From the NCBI GenBank assembly GCA_046710535.1, contig JBKEHH010000013.1:1-64000 (forward strand): a DNA stretch of 64,000 nucleotides, in the 5' to 3' direction. The translations under genes and the position numbers were made by a program. Positions 34,814-43,108 of the stretch are shown piece after piece. The DNA comes from CAWVSB01 sp046710535 (GTDB lineage: Bacteria > Pseudomonadota > Gammaproteobacteria > Pseudomonadales > CAWVSB01). Every line of letters begins with the position of its first letter. Within the stretch, counting starts at the first letter, position 1. The notes below the pieces were generated by a model, which had not been told where the DNA came from, did no database searches, and saw only the letters and a program-made list of their open reading frames with translations.

Positions 34814-35284
34814 CTACTCAGCATAATACCGACTAATAGTCTCGACCACACAAGCAGGCTTATCACTACCTTCAATTTCTACAATCACTTTTACCACTGA
34901 CTGCACTCCGCCTTTTACTTCTTCAACGTAGATTAATTCGCCACTGCCACGAACCCTAGATCCTACCGGAACTGCTGCAGGAAAGCGCACTTTCTCACAG
35001 CCATAATTCACCCCCATTGAAATACCTTGAACATCGATAATTTGCGGTAAAAACTGGTTTACTAAAGACAGCGTTAAATAACCATGGGCAATACATTTGC
35101 CATACGGCCCATCTTTGGCCTTATTTTCGTCAACATGGATCCACTGATGGTCGCCAGTGGCATTAGCAAAAAGATTGATCATCGCTTGATCTATTTCAAT
35201 CCATTCACTTTCACCTAAATGTTGGCCTATAGCGTTAAGTAGTTCACTGGGAGTAGAAAAAATTCGTGGTGCAATTGGACTCAT
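34814..35284 (-). CDS. MaoC-family (R)-enoyl-CoA hydratase-like protein
   Basis: A 156-residue hot-dog fold protein. The hydratase signature is FANATGDHQWIHVDENKAKDG, with the catalytic Asp and His (GDHQWIH), followed by IAHGYLTLSLVNQFLP. It probably hydrates an enoyl-CoA in a degradation or PHA-type pathway. A single gene on its strand, with a terminator at its 3' side. Confidence 0.9.
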   Translation of the reverse strand: MSPIAPRIFSTPSELLNAIGQHLGESEWIEIDQAMINLFANATGDHQWIHVDENKAKDGPYGKCIAHGYLTLSLVNQFLPQIIDVQGISMGVNYGCEKVRFPAAVPVGSRVRGSGELIYVEEVKGGVQSVVKVIVEIEGSDKPACVVETISRYYAE

Positions 35285-35423
35285 ACTTTGCCTAATTATT
35301 AATAATTAACTATCATAAAAAATAACCTAATTAGTACCAAACTTCTATTAATTGTAGGACATCTTGCAGGTTTGGCAGCAACGCTATTTGGGAGTAGCAT
35401 AGCGCCTAATAAACGAGGGGATT

Positions 35424-35723
35424 ATGAATAGACTTTTAATCATAGCAATGATGCTAGCACTAAGCCAAGCGATACAAGCCGACGATGACTATTATTATCA
35501 ATGTGACAAGGATGAGCGACTTAAGTACATTGCTGTAACCTACGACAGTAAGACTCGCAATGCGCCATGCAGCGTTATGTATTCAAAAAAAGACGAGCCT
35601 GTCGAACTATGGCATGCAGAGATACAAGTAGGTTACTGTGAATCTAAAGCCTCTATATTTGCAGAAAATCAAAAAGATAAAGGCTGGAACTGTACTAAAA
35701 ACATGGGCAAGGCGCCTAGATAA
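35424..35723 (+). CDS. Small exported protein, hypothetical
   Basis: A 99-residue protein with a signal peptide (cleaved near QAIQAD). The mature part has four cysteines (YQCDKD, APCSVM, VGYCESK, WNCTKN), probably in two disulfides. Ribosome site CGAGGGG. Family not recognised. Confidence 0.65.
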   Translation: MNRLLIIAMMLALSQAIQADDDYYYQCDKDERLKYIAVTYDSKTRNAPCSVMYSKKDEPVELWHAEIQVGYCESKASIFAENQKDKGWNCTKNMGKAPR

Positions 35724-35929
35724 AACTAAATAAATAGACCGTGCTTGCTTCGCCAACTTTTAATAATCTTTAATCACAAGCAAACTTAGCGGCAACATGC
35801 CTGCAACAAGCGTGATGATGTGAAAAATATTTACTCACACAATGCAACTGAAATCGTTCTAGCTATCGCCACAAAATATCATTCGGATAACATCAGAAAA
35901 ATCAGCATTGCTCGAACATGGCGTATAGT

Positions 35930-35958
35930 TTGGCATTACAATTCCCTTAACTTATAAA
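35930..35958 (+). promoter_or_regulatory. Sigma-70-type promoter of the LuxR-family gene
   Basis: The 307-base gap 35724-36030 holds no gene but ends in a near-consensus promoter: TTGGCA (35930-35935), 17 bases, TATAAA (35953-35958), about 70 bases before the start codon. Confidence 0.6.
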
Positions 35959-36030
35959 GCTAATCAGTATGGTGCGGCTAGAAAGAGCTATACTGTTAAG
36001 CTACTATTTGAAATTAAATGGATCACCTAT

Positions 36031-37185
36031 TTGGCTACCGCAGAAATTACCAGCATAGTTATCGATAATTTAATTGATTCGATTTATGAAGGCGCTATGC
36101 AGACAAAACCATGGCAAGCTTTTATGCCTTTGTTTCGCCAGTTACTTGACGCTGACGGTGTATCCCTAATATTAAGACCACCTGCAAAAGATAACCGAGG
36201 GCTTATCCTCAATAGCAGACGCAACCAAGAAAAGTCTAAATTGGCTGCTGATGAGTGGCCAGTGACTTCTTATAAAGAGCATTTTTTTGCACTAGACCCT
36301 TTCATAAATTTGCCAATAAGCAAAGTAGTGTCAATAGATGAGTTAGTACCAGCGGCACAATTGTTAGAAAGTGAGTATTACACTAACTATTTAGAGCCTG
36401 CTGGTATTCGCTACATATTAGGCGGCGACGTCAAAGAACCAACCGGTTTATTAGCTAGTATTCGAGTCATGCGCGGACCTGAAGAAAATGCCTTTAGCGA
36501 CCGCGAAGTTGCCTTATTTAGCCGCGTTCTGCCGCATATCAACCGAGCGATTCAAATACATGCTCGTTTGGGCCGAACCGAATCAGAACGAGATTTATAT
36601 GCAGGCGCCGTCAACCAACTTGCGGTCAGTACTATTATATTAGATGAGAAAGGCTTGGTACTAAATACCAACAAAGCTGGCGAGGAATTGTTAAAGGAGA
36701 AAGATGGCATAAGCCTGTTTGAACAACACATACAGCTAGCTACGCGTGAAAAAACCAACACATTTAAAGAGCTAGTGCAAAAAGTACTGACAGCAAATGA
36801 GCACTCGGCGCAACTAGTGGAAGCTATACGGATTCAACGCCCGTCAGGGAAAGCCGATCTTGCGGCTATTTTACGACCGGTACCATTATCACAGTGGGCA
36901 GAAGGTCAACAACATCCGTCCTTAGCGGTGTTTATATCTAATCCAGAGCAACAAAATATCGCTTCTAGAGAAATATTAGCCAGCTTATTTGGATTTAGTA
37001 AGGCCGAATCTGCCTTAGCGGTAGAGCTTGCCAAAGGACTCACTTTGGCCGATGCCTCCGAACAACTGAATATTTCCCAGCATACGGCAAGAGCTCAACT
37101 AAAAGCGATATTTGCTAAGGCCGATGTTTCTCGCCAAGCCGAATTAATTCGCCTAATGCTAAAGTCAGTCGCTAGTCTTGCTTAA
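36031..37185 (+). CDS. LuxR-family transcriptional regulator with N-terminal sensor region
   Basis: A 384-residue regulator. The N-terminal 175 residues form a GAF/PAS-like sensor region without a recognisable ligand motif. The middle (190-300) looks PAS-like (AVSTIILDEKGLVLNTNKAGE). The C-terminus is a LuxR-type helix-turn-helix (FGFSKAESALAVELAKGL ... ISQHTARAQLKAIFAKADV). The start is TTG behind GGATCACC; no ATG is in frame. It lies next to the extradiol dioxygenase gene, convergently, and could control it; LuxR-type proteins next to aromatic or steroid cleavage genes are known (for example TesR in Comamonas). Confidence 0.82.
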   Translation: MATAEITSIVIDNLIDSIYEGAMQTKPWQAFMPLFRQLLDADGVSLILRPPAKDNRGLILNSRRNQEKSKLAADEWPVTSYKEHFFALDPFINLPISKVVSIDELVPAAQLLESEYYTNYLEPAGIRYILGGDVKEPTGLLASIRVMRGPEENAFSDREVALFSRVLPHINRAIQIHARLGRTESERDLYAGAVNQLAVSTIILDEKGLVLNTNKAGEELLKEKDGISLFEQHIQLATREKTNTFKELVQKVLTANEHSAQLVEAIRIQRPSGKADLAAILRPVPLSQWAEGQQHPSLAVFISNPEQQNIASREILASLFGFSKAESALAVELAKGLTLADASEQLNISQHTARAQLKAIFAKADVSRQAELIRLMLKSVASLA

Positions 37186-37256
37186 TTATTAACGCTGAAT
37201 AAAAAACTATCCCCCGCCACAGCGCCAACATTAGCATAAGGCTAATTATGTTAAAG

Positions 37257-38156
37257 CTAGCCTTGGAATTTATGCCCCCACAAGCTGGGTAGAGTGCTTA
37301 CGGTCGGAGTGTAATCGTCCCAGTTCATTTGTAAACCTTCGCAACCAAACTCTAAAGCAAAGCCGCCGGGCGTTGCCATATAGAATGACAGCATGCCATC
37401 GTTGGTATGTCTTCCCAAGGTAGAAATAATAGGAATTTCTCGCTCGTTTACTCGGTCGAGACAGTAACCCACTTCGTCAACATCAGTTACTTCTAGCATC
37501 ATATGCACGCAGCCCGACACCATTGGCGCTTCATACAATGCCAAACTATGATGGCGGGGGTTATCAACATGCATAAAGTTTAGCCCTACACCAGGATCAT
37601 TAGGGTCTTCACTAAATTGAAAATGCATGTAATCGGTATCCCCGAAGCCTAATACTTCTTTATAAAATGCCTGGGTCTCTGCTAGATTTGGTGCTGGTAA
37701 TACCGTATGTCCTAAGCCCATATCACCATTAAAGCCCGTCTCAAATTCATTAATACCGGTGGGAGATATAAATTTAGCGTAATCCAGTTCAGCACCGTAA
37801 TATAACTCTAAGGTGTTGCCCGCAGGGTCTTGCAGCCTAATTAAGTCTGTTACAGCACGGACTGTTTTATCATCTGCGGTGCCTGTGTCAAAGTTCACTC
37901 CAGCGGTGGTTAAGTCGGCTTTAGCTTGCTCAAAATCAAGCCGGTCAACTAATTCCCAGCCGCAGATTGAGAGCTTGTCAGTGTCGCCTTTTACAATTGC
38001 AAAACGAAATGGCCTAGCGTCTATTTTCAAATAAACCGTATCGACAGCAGATATTGTAGGCGCGACCATCATACCGATAACTTCAGTACCAAACTCTTGC
38101 CACTTCTGGGGATCAGTAGATTCTATTATTACATATCCTAAGCTACGAACTCTCAT
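37257..38156 (-). CDS. Type I extradiol dioxygenase (BphC/HsaC-like)
   Basis: A 299-residue two-domain VOC-fold enzyme that opens catechol-type rings beside the hydroxyls. The iron ligands are H150 (GLGHTVLP), H202 or H203 (RHHSLAL) and E269 (FALEFG). The acid-base residues are in GRHTNDGMLSFY (H250, Y259). All belong to the C-terminal domain, as in BphC. The start is the ATG giving MRVRSLGY behind GAGGAGA; an upstream extension is not family-like. The natural substrate may be a biphenyl, naphthalene or secosteroid diol, which the sequence does not decide. Confidence 0.9.
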   Translation of the reverse strand: MRVRSLGYVIIESTDPQKWQEFGTEVIGMMVAPTISAVDTVYLKIDARPFRFAIVKGDTDKLSICGWELVDRLDFEQAKADLTTAGVNFDTGTADDKTVRAVTDLIRLQDPAGNTLELYYGAELDYAKFISPTGINEFETGFNGDMGLGHTVLPAPNLAETQAFYKEVLGFGDTDYMHFQFSEDPNDPGVGLNFMHVDNPRHHSLALYEAPMVSGCVHMMLEVTDVDEVGYCLDRVNEREIPIISTLGRHTNDGMLSFYMATPGGFALEFGCEGLQMNWDDYTPTVSTLPSLWGHKFQG

Positions 38157-38325
38157 AATTCTCCTCACCTGTTTTGCCATGCAGACGAAAATCTGCAATA
38201 GTTACATAACAGAATTGTGGCGAGATAGGCTGCTAAGGTCAACAAACTAGTATTACGGCTACGAAATATATTCCAATGACAAGCTCATTCAGCCTGTATT
38301 AAGTCAACACTATTAAAATGAATGG

Positions 38326-38547
38326 ATGACAACTGAAAGATTTAAGCGCTCGGCAGAACGCATTGAAAATACTGACTCAACTAACAGGATTGGTAGGATC
38401 GTTCTGTCGGTGCTGATACCGCCCTTGGCGGTTTATTTGGCTAACAAAAGCACCAGAGATGTATTAATCAATGCCTGCCTCTGTATCACCTTAATAATAC
38501 CAGCTAGCATTCACGCCTTATGGATCACCAGCATTCCACGCAAATAG
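38326..38547 (+). CDS. YqaE/Pmp3-family small membrane protein
   Basis: A 73-residue protein with two membrane helices. The family block IVLSVLIPPLAVYLANKSTRD, then NACLCITLIIPASIHALWI, marks the UPF0057 (YqaE/Pmp3) family. Homologues are stress-linked membrane proteins in bacteria and yeast. The N-terminal 25 residues are polar and longer than usual. Confidence 0.85.
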   Translation: MTTERFKRSAERIENTDSTNRIGRIVLSVLIPPLAVYLANKSTRDVLINACLCITLIIPASIHALWITSIPRK

Positions 38548-38551
38548 GCGA

Positions 38552-39385
38552 CTACGACGGTATAACGCGAACCTCACGCTGAGGGAATGGGATTTTGACC
38601 CCTTGGTCAACTAGCGCTTTATAAATAGCCCCGTTAATCTGATACTTCGCTGCATAGTAACTGTTAGTCGACACTTTACAACGAACCTCTATTACTACTG
38701 ATGAATCAGCGAACTCACTAATACCGATATCTGTCCCATCTTTTTCATTAACACAGTCCAAACTGTTAATAGCGCTGCGAATAATACTAATAGCTTGTTC
38801 TGGATCCTCGCTATAGCTAATACCAATATTAGTTTCAACTAAACGGTTTTCAAAAGAGTTAACCATTACTTCACCGACCACATGTCGATTCGGAATAGTA
38901 ATTAACTCACCGTCTTCAGCGATTAACATAGTAGAAGCTAGTCGAATTTCTTTTACTTGGCCTGAAACACCGCTAACGGTAATTGTACTGCCTAAACTAA
39001 ATGGCCGCGTAAGAATGATAGCGACACCAGCACTGTAATTAGACAACAGTCCTTGCACCGCCAAACCTGCACCCAAGCCAATGGCACCAATAGCAGCGAT
39101 AAATGGCGTGACACTGATACCAAATTTACCCAGACTAATAATAATAAAGCCACTGAGAACAATTATTTTTATGGTCGAGCCCGCAAAACTGCTTAAGGTA
39201 GGGTCAATATTCTTTTTCTCACACAAAGCAGTAACTGCAATGCCAACTCTACCCGCCACCCAAATACCAATTATCAAAATGATAATTGCACCGATTACCT
39301 GAAAGCCATAGTTAACCGCGAAGTCTATAATCAAATTATAAAAACGCTCAGCATTTGCTAGTTCTTCGCCGACCATTTCTTCCAT
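38552..39385 (-). CDS. Small-conductance mechanosensitive channel (MscS family)
   Basis: A 277-residue MscS-type channel with three N-terminal helices, a pore helix rich in Gly and Ala (AAIGAIGLGAGLAVQGLLSN) and a beta-rich MscS domain ending FPQREVRVIPS. It opens on membrane tension to release solutes in osmotic downshock. It lies 33 bases downstream of a second MscS gene on the same strand. Confidence 0.92.
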   Translation of the reverse strand: MEEMVGEELANAERFYNLIIDFAVNYGFQVIGAIIILIIGIWVAGRVGIAVTALCEKKNIDPTLSSFAGSTIKIIVLSGFIIISLGKFGISVTPFIAAIGAIGLGAGLAVQGLLSNYSAGVAIILTRPFSLGSTITVSGVSGQVKEIRLASTMLIAEDGELITIPNRHVVGEVMVNSFENRLVETNIGISYSEDPEQAISIIRSAINSLDCVNEKDGTDIGISEFADSSVVIEVRCKVSTNSYYAAKYQINGAIYKALVDQGVKIPFPQREVRVIPS

Positions 39386-39418
39386 CTTATAACTCCGCTG
39401 CTAACTGGTGAGCATTAC

Positions 39419-40231
39419 TTATTTATCTATATGAACATCAACTTGAGGATAAGGAATAGAAATACCTGCAGCCTCTAGTTTTAGTTTGATTTCTTCCATC
39501 TGAAAGAAATAAACCGGCCAGTAGTCAGCCGACTTAACCCAGCTACGCACTACCAAGTTGACGGAAGAATCACCTAGCTCTTTCACTGCAACAGTAATAC
39601 CCAAGTCTTGCAGTATTCTGTCGTCAGCTTCAATTACGTCGGTAATTGTTTGCTTAGCGACACTCAAATCAGCATCATAAGAAACACCAATTAACAAATC
39701 AACACGTCGTTCTGTCTTAATCGAATAGTTAACGATAGCACTTGAGGCAACAGTGCTATTAGCCAAAATGACCACTTTATTGTCGCCAGTAACCAACCGA
39801 GTAGAGAATAAAGTAATCTCTTCAACTGAGCCTGCATAGCCTGCTACTTCGGCAAAATCGCCTGCCTTTATTGGTCTAAAAATAATTAACAATACGCCCG
39901 AAGCAAAGTTAGACAGCGAGCCTTGCATTGCCAACCCAACAGCTAAACCTGCAGCGCCCACTACTGCAATTAATGAAGCCGTTTGGATACCTACTTCGCC
40001 TAGTACAGCAATAGCAACAAATGCCACCATCAAAGTGTAAGCAATATTGCCAACAAACTTACCAATAGTAGGGTCTACTTCTTTTTTATTCATTGCACTA
40101 GCAATAGCCGCTGAGATACTTTTAGCCGCCCACAAGCCAACTACTAAAATAACAACCGCGTAAACAATACTTAAACCCATAGTCATAATTAGATCTGGAG
40201 CTTGAGTAATAATATCTTCAATCATTTCCAT
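39419..40231 (-). CDS. Small-conductance mechanosensitive channel (MscS family), second copy
   Basis: A 270-residue MscS-type channel with the pore helix AVVGAAGLAVGLAMQGSLSNFA and the C-terminal end ISIPYPQVDVHIDK. It shares the whole layout of the neighbouring channel but has diverged, so this is an old tandem duplication, likely one operon. Confidence 0.92.
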   Translation of the reverse strand: MEMIEDIITQAPDLIMTMGLSIVYAVVILVVGLWAAKSISAAIASAMNKKEVDPTIGKFVGNIAYTLMVAFVAIAVLGEVGIQTASLIAVVGAAGLAVGLAMQGSLSNFASGVLLIIFRPIKAGDFAEVAGYAGSVEEITLFSTRLVTGDNKVVILANSTVASSAIVNYSIKTERRVDLLIGVSYDADLSVAKQTITDVIEADDRILQDLGITVAVKELGDSSVNLVVRSWVKSADYWPVYFFQMEEIKLKLEAAGISIPYPQVDVHIDK

Positions 40232-40245
40232 CGTTACATCCTCAT

Positions 40246-40280
40246 AAAAAACCCCGCGACTAGCAATTAGTAACGGGGTT
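40246..40280 (-). terminator. Terminator downstream of the OmpA-like gene
   Basis: AACCCCG (40250-40256) pairs with CGGGGTT (40274-40280), with inner CTA/TAG pairing. On the minus strand the stem ends in a T-run just past the OmpA-like stop, before the MscS genes. Confidence 0.75.
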
Positions 40281-40294
40281 ATAGTATTTAAAAA

Positions 40295-41382
40295 TTATTC
40301 GCTAGCAGTCTCTGTAGCTTCCAATACTGCGACAATGCGTCGGTTATCCTGACGGCCTTCGGCTGTATCGTTATCAGCAATAGGCTTAGATTCACCATAA
40401 CCAACCGAAGAAATTCGGTCTGCGTCAACGCCTCGTTCAATCAAACGATCTGCAGCAGCTTTTGCACGCTTTTCAGATAATGCTTGGTTATAAGCTGCAG
40501 CGCCACGGCTATCAGTGTGACCTTCAATAGTTGCAGAAACATTGGTATGGGTAGATAAAAACGCTACAGCAGCATCAAAGTCTGGATGACTACCAGTTGG
40601 CCCTAACTCGGCTGAATTATTAGGAAATCCAACAGTTAAGCTCATTGACATGGCCACTTTTTCACAACCAGACTCATTCACTACTGCACCAGCTGAACTG
40701 TTAGGGCATTGATCCATATAATCCAATACGCCGTCACTGTCAGTATCCATTGGACAACCTTTGTCATCAACAGCAACGCCTACAGGTGTACCTGGGCACT
40801 GATCTAAATCGTCAATCATGCCGTCGTTATCAGTATCTGCTGGTGGCAATTCTTCTTTCTGTTGATTAAACATATGTCCAACACTGAAAGTAATTGCATT
40901 ATCAGTGCCTTCGCTAACAGTAAAGCCACGAACATCGCCACGAGCAAACCAAGAAGGATTGAAGAAGTATTTAAGGCCTAAGCCGAAGTCTAATGGAGCA
41001 TCATCTGCCTTAGAACCGTCATCATAGTCGTATTTAGTTTTGCCAAAACCAGCAGATACATATGGCTGCCAGTTACCATTATTAAAGAAATAATTGAAAT
41101 CTAGACGATTACTACGTGCATCAGCATCGTTATCAAGGATGGCGTCACCGTCTAGGTCGGAACCTAAAGTAGTGACTTCAACTTCCCAGTTTGGATCAAA
41201 ACGGTATGCACCGTTAAATGCAGTTGTGTCACCTGAGTCAAGATCACGGTCGCCACTTGGCTGTAATACCCCAACACCAGCACCTAGAGAAAAACCACTC
41301 TGAGTGTTTACTTCATTAGCCACTACCAACGCAGGTAATAATGCAACGATGCAGCTAACATTTTTAATTTAGAAAATTTCAT
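40295..41382 (-). pseudogene. OmpA-family outer-membrane protein, frameshift inside the signal peptide
   Basis: The body is intact: an eight-strand-type barrel (SGFSLGAGVGVLQPSGDRD onward), then thrombospondin-3 calcium repeats (DTDNDGMIDDLDQCPGTPVG and DTDSDGVLDYMDQCP), then an OmpA C-terminal peptidoglycan-binding domain (ATIEGHTDSRGAAAYN ... SVGYGESKPIA). The natural start is the ATG at 41380-41382 behind CAGGAGG, giving MKFSKLKMLAAS, but the frame then needs one extra base (about 41346) to continue as ALLPALVVANEV. Without it the protein stops at codon 20. A TTG at 41327-41329 would make a body without a signal. A one-base sequencing error or a real mutation; the gene is otherwise healthy. 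Confidence 0.8.
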
Positions 41383-41682
41383 ACAGCCTCCTGAAAAATA
41401 ACTTTATCCGTTCTTTTTATATTACAAACCAGTCAAATATGCTTTACAAATATATAACATAAACTGTACTTGCACCCCATACTTAAGTACTAGGCGCTAT
41501 CATATATAAAGCGCTTACATATATAAAGCGCTTAAACACTATAGCCACAATACCAGCATAACTTTAGCCACTTATATTCCGCGCCAAAGTATTGCCTTGG
41601 CAGTAAACCCAAGATGAATAAATTCGATAAATTGCCAGGCTCGACACAAAAAACTTCGCATTAATTAAAATACAGCTAATAT
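41383..41682. other. Gene-free divergent region between OmpA-like and porin genes
   Basis: No coding sequence supported. It holds a perfect tandem duplication of a 17-base unit, CATATATAAAGCGCTTA, at 41511-41544, in which AAGCGCTT is itself a palindrome. Just before lies ACTTAAGT. These could be regulator sites for either divergent gene. Confidence 0.55.
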
Positions 41683-41719
41683 TTGTCATATTACTGCAAT
41701 AAAACCACGTCAATATACT
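41683..41719 (+). promoter_or_regulatory. Pho-box-like site and promoter of the porin gene
   Basis: TTGTCATATTACTGCAAT (41683-41700) matches 15 of 18 positions of the PhoB box consensus as two direct repeats (TTGTCAT and CTGCAAT) spaced 4 bases apart. A -10 element TATACT lies at 41714-41719. The box covers the -35 region, as in PhoB-activated promoters. The porin downstream is of the phosphate-selective type, which supports the reading. Confidence 0.65.
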
Positions 41720-41775
41720 CATCAACTAAAGCCTAGCTCTAGTCATTAACTACTAATTTATCACTCCATAGGGGA

Positions 41776-42897
41776 ATGAAAATGAAACTACTAACTACTG
41801 CTATGTCTGTTATCGCTTTAGCGATTGCAGCACAAGCAAATGCTGGCACTGTTACTTCAAAAGGTGACGATCTAATAATAAGCACAAAAAGCGGTCTAAA
41901 AGTGGTTACTGCTGACGGCGATAAATCGTTCGCAGTTGGCGGTCGCATTCAATGGGATTATGCAAACATTGATGTAAACGGTGACAATGTAATTAATGAC
42001 ACATATATTCGTCGCGCTCGGGTATTCTTTAAAGGTCACAATGGCGACTGGGCATATAAAGCACAGTACAACCTTGACGATAACCGCGGTGAAACAAAAC
42101 GTAAAGGTGGCGTGGTAGAAGATTTATATATTCGCTATATCGGTTTTGGCGAAACGGCTAACATAACAGTTGGTAAACAAAAAGCACCTTTTGGCTTGGA
42201 AGAACTAACGAGCTCTAAAGACATCACTTCATTAGAGCGCTCAGCATCAACAGCATTATTTGCTCCAGGTCGTCACGTTGGCTTACAACTGCACGGCGCT
42301 ACAGGTATGTTCAGCTATGGCATTGGTGCTTTCGAAGCCGATAAAGAGATTATAGATAGTGACGGTCAGTTCTTCGATAGAGCGGATGATGATTCTTCAA
42401 GTATCGCGGTTGTTGGTCGTGTGACAGCAGCACCAATTAACGAAGACGGCAGAGTACTGCACTTTGGTGCAGGCTTTATTGAAGCGCCTGACGATAGCCA
42501 AAACTTCAGACTAAAAGACGTATACAACCTAGAAGTCGCAGGCGTTGCAGGACCGTTCCATTTCCAAGCGGAATACTTTGATGGTACTGATGCTGACAGT
42601 TACTATGCGCAAGCTGGCTGGGTACTAACTGGTGAAAGCCGCCCCTACAAAAAAGGCGTATTTAAACGTATTAAGCCAAACAGTGATTCTGGCGCATGGG
42701 AACTAGTTGCCCGTTATAACGACGGCAGCGGTGACTTTGGTGAGCTAGGTGACGTTGAAGCAAAATCTTACTTGTTTGGTGCTAACTACTATACGGGTAG
42801 TGTTCGCATCGGTGCTAACTACACTCAAATGGATCAAGACTCTACTGGTGACGATGCGGATATCTTCCAAGTACGCATCCAATATGTTTACGAATAA
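41776..42897 (+). CDS. Phosphate-selective-type porin (OprO/OprP family)
   Basis: A 373-residue outer-membrane barrel with a signal peptide (cleaved after QANA). The N-terminal part has FAVGGRIQWDYANID and TYIRRARVFFKGHNGDW, then VGKQKAPFGLEELTSSKDIT, all typical of the OprO/P family, which take up phosphate or polyphosphate as trimers. The C-terminus ends VRIQYVYE rather than in aromatic F, near the usual barrel end. It is preceded by a Pho-box-like promoter and followed by a terminator. Confidence 0.88.
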   Translation: MKMKLLTTAMSVIALAIAAQANAGTVTSKGDDLIISTKSGLKVVTADGDKSFAVGGRIQWDYANIDVNGDNVINDTYIRRARVFFKGHNGDWAYKAQYNLDDNRGETKRKGGVVEDLYIRYIGFGETANITVGKQKAPFGLEELTSSKDITSLERSASTALFAPGRHVGLQLHGATGMFSYGIGAFEADKEIIDSDGQFFDRADDDSSSIAVVGRVTAAPINEDGRVLHFGAGFIEAPDDSQNFRLKDVYNLEVAGVAGPFHFQAEYFDGTDADSYYAQAGWVLTGESRPYKKGVFKRIKPNSDSGAWELVARYNDGSGDFGELGDVEAKSYLFGANYYTGSVRIGANYTQMDQDSTGDDADIFQVRIQYVYE

Positions 42898-42917
42898 GTC
42901 GTAACAGCTCCCCCTCT

Positions 42918-42957
42918 TCCCTGACTTTGGCTTATCGCCTAGTCGGGGATTTTTTTT
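42918..42957 (+). terminator. Terminator of the porin gene
   Basis: TCCCTGACT pairs with AGTCGGGGA (one G-T pair), with an inner GGC/GCC pairing, then eight T bases. Confidence 0.8.
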
Positions 42958-43108
42958 GCCTGCTCAAAAGACCCTCATCAAATACAATCTATTTAGCCGA
43001 TTAATCCTCTAATTTGCATTACTTTCAGCGCCCGCACCGCTATAATTGCTGCCGCAAAATTCACAGTACAGCACTGTGATCAGTTAACAATGAAGTGAAG
43101 GATATCCG

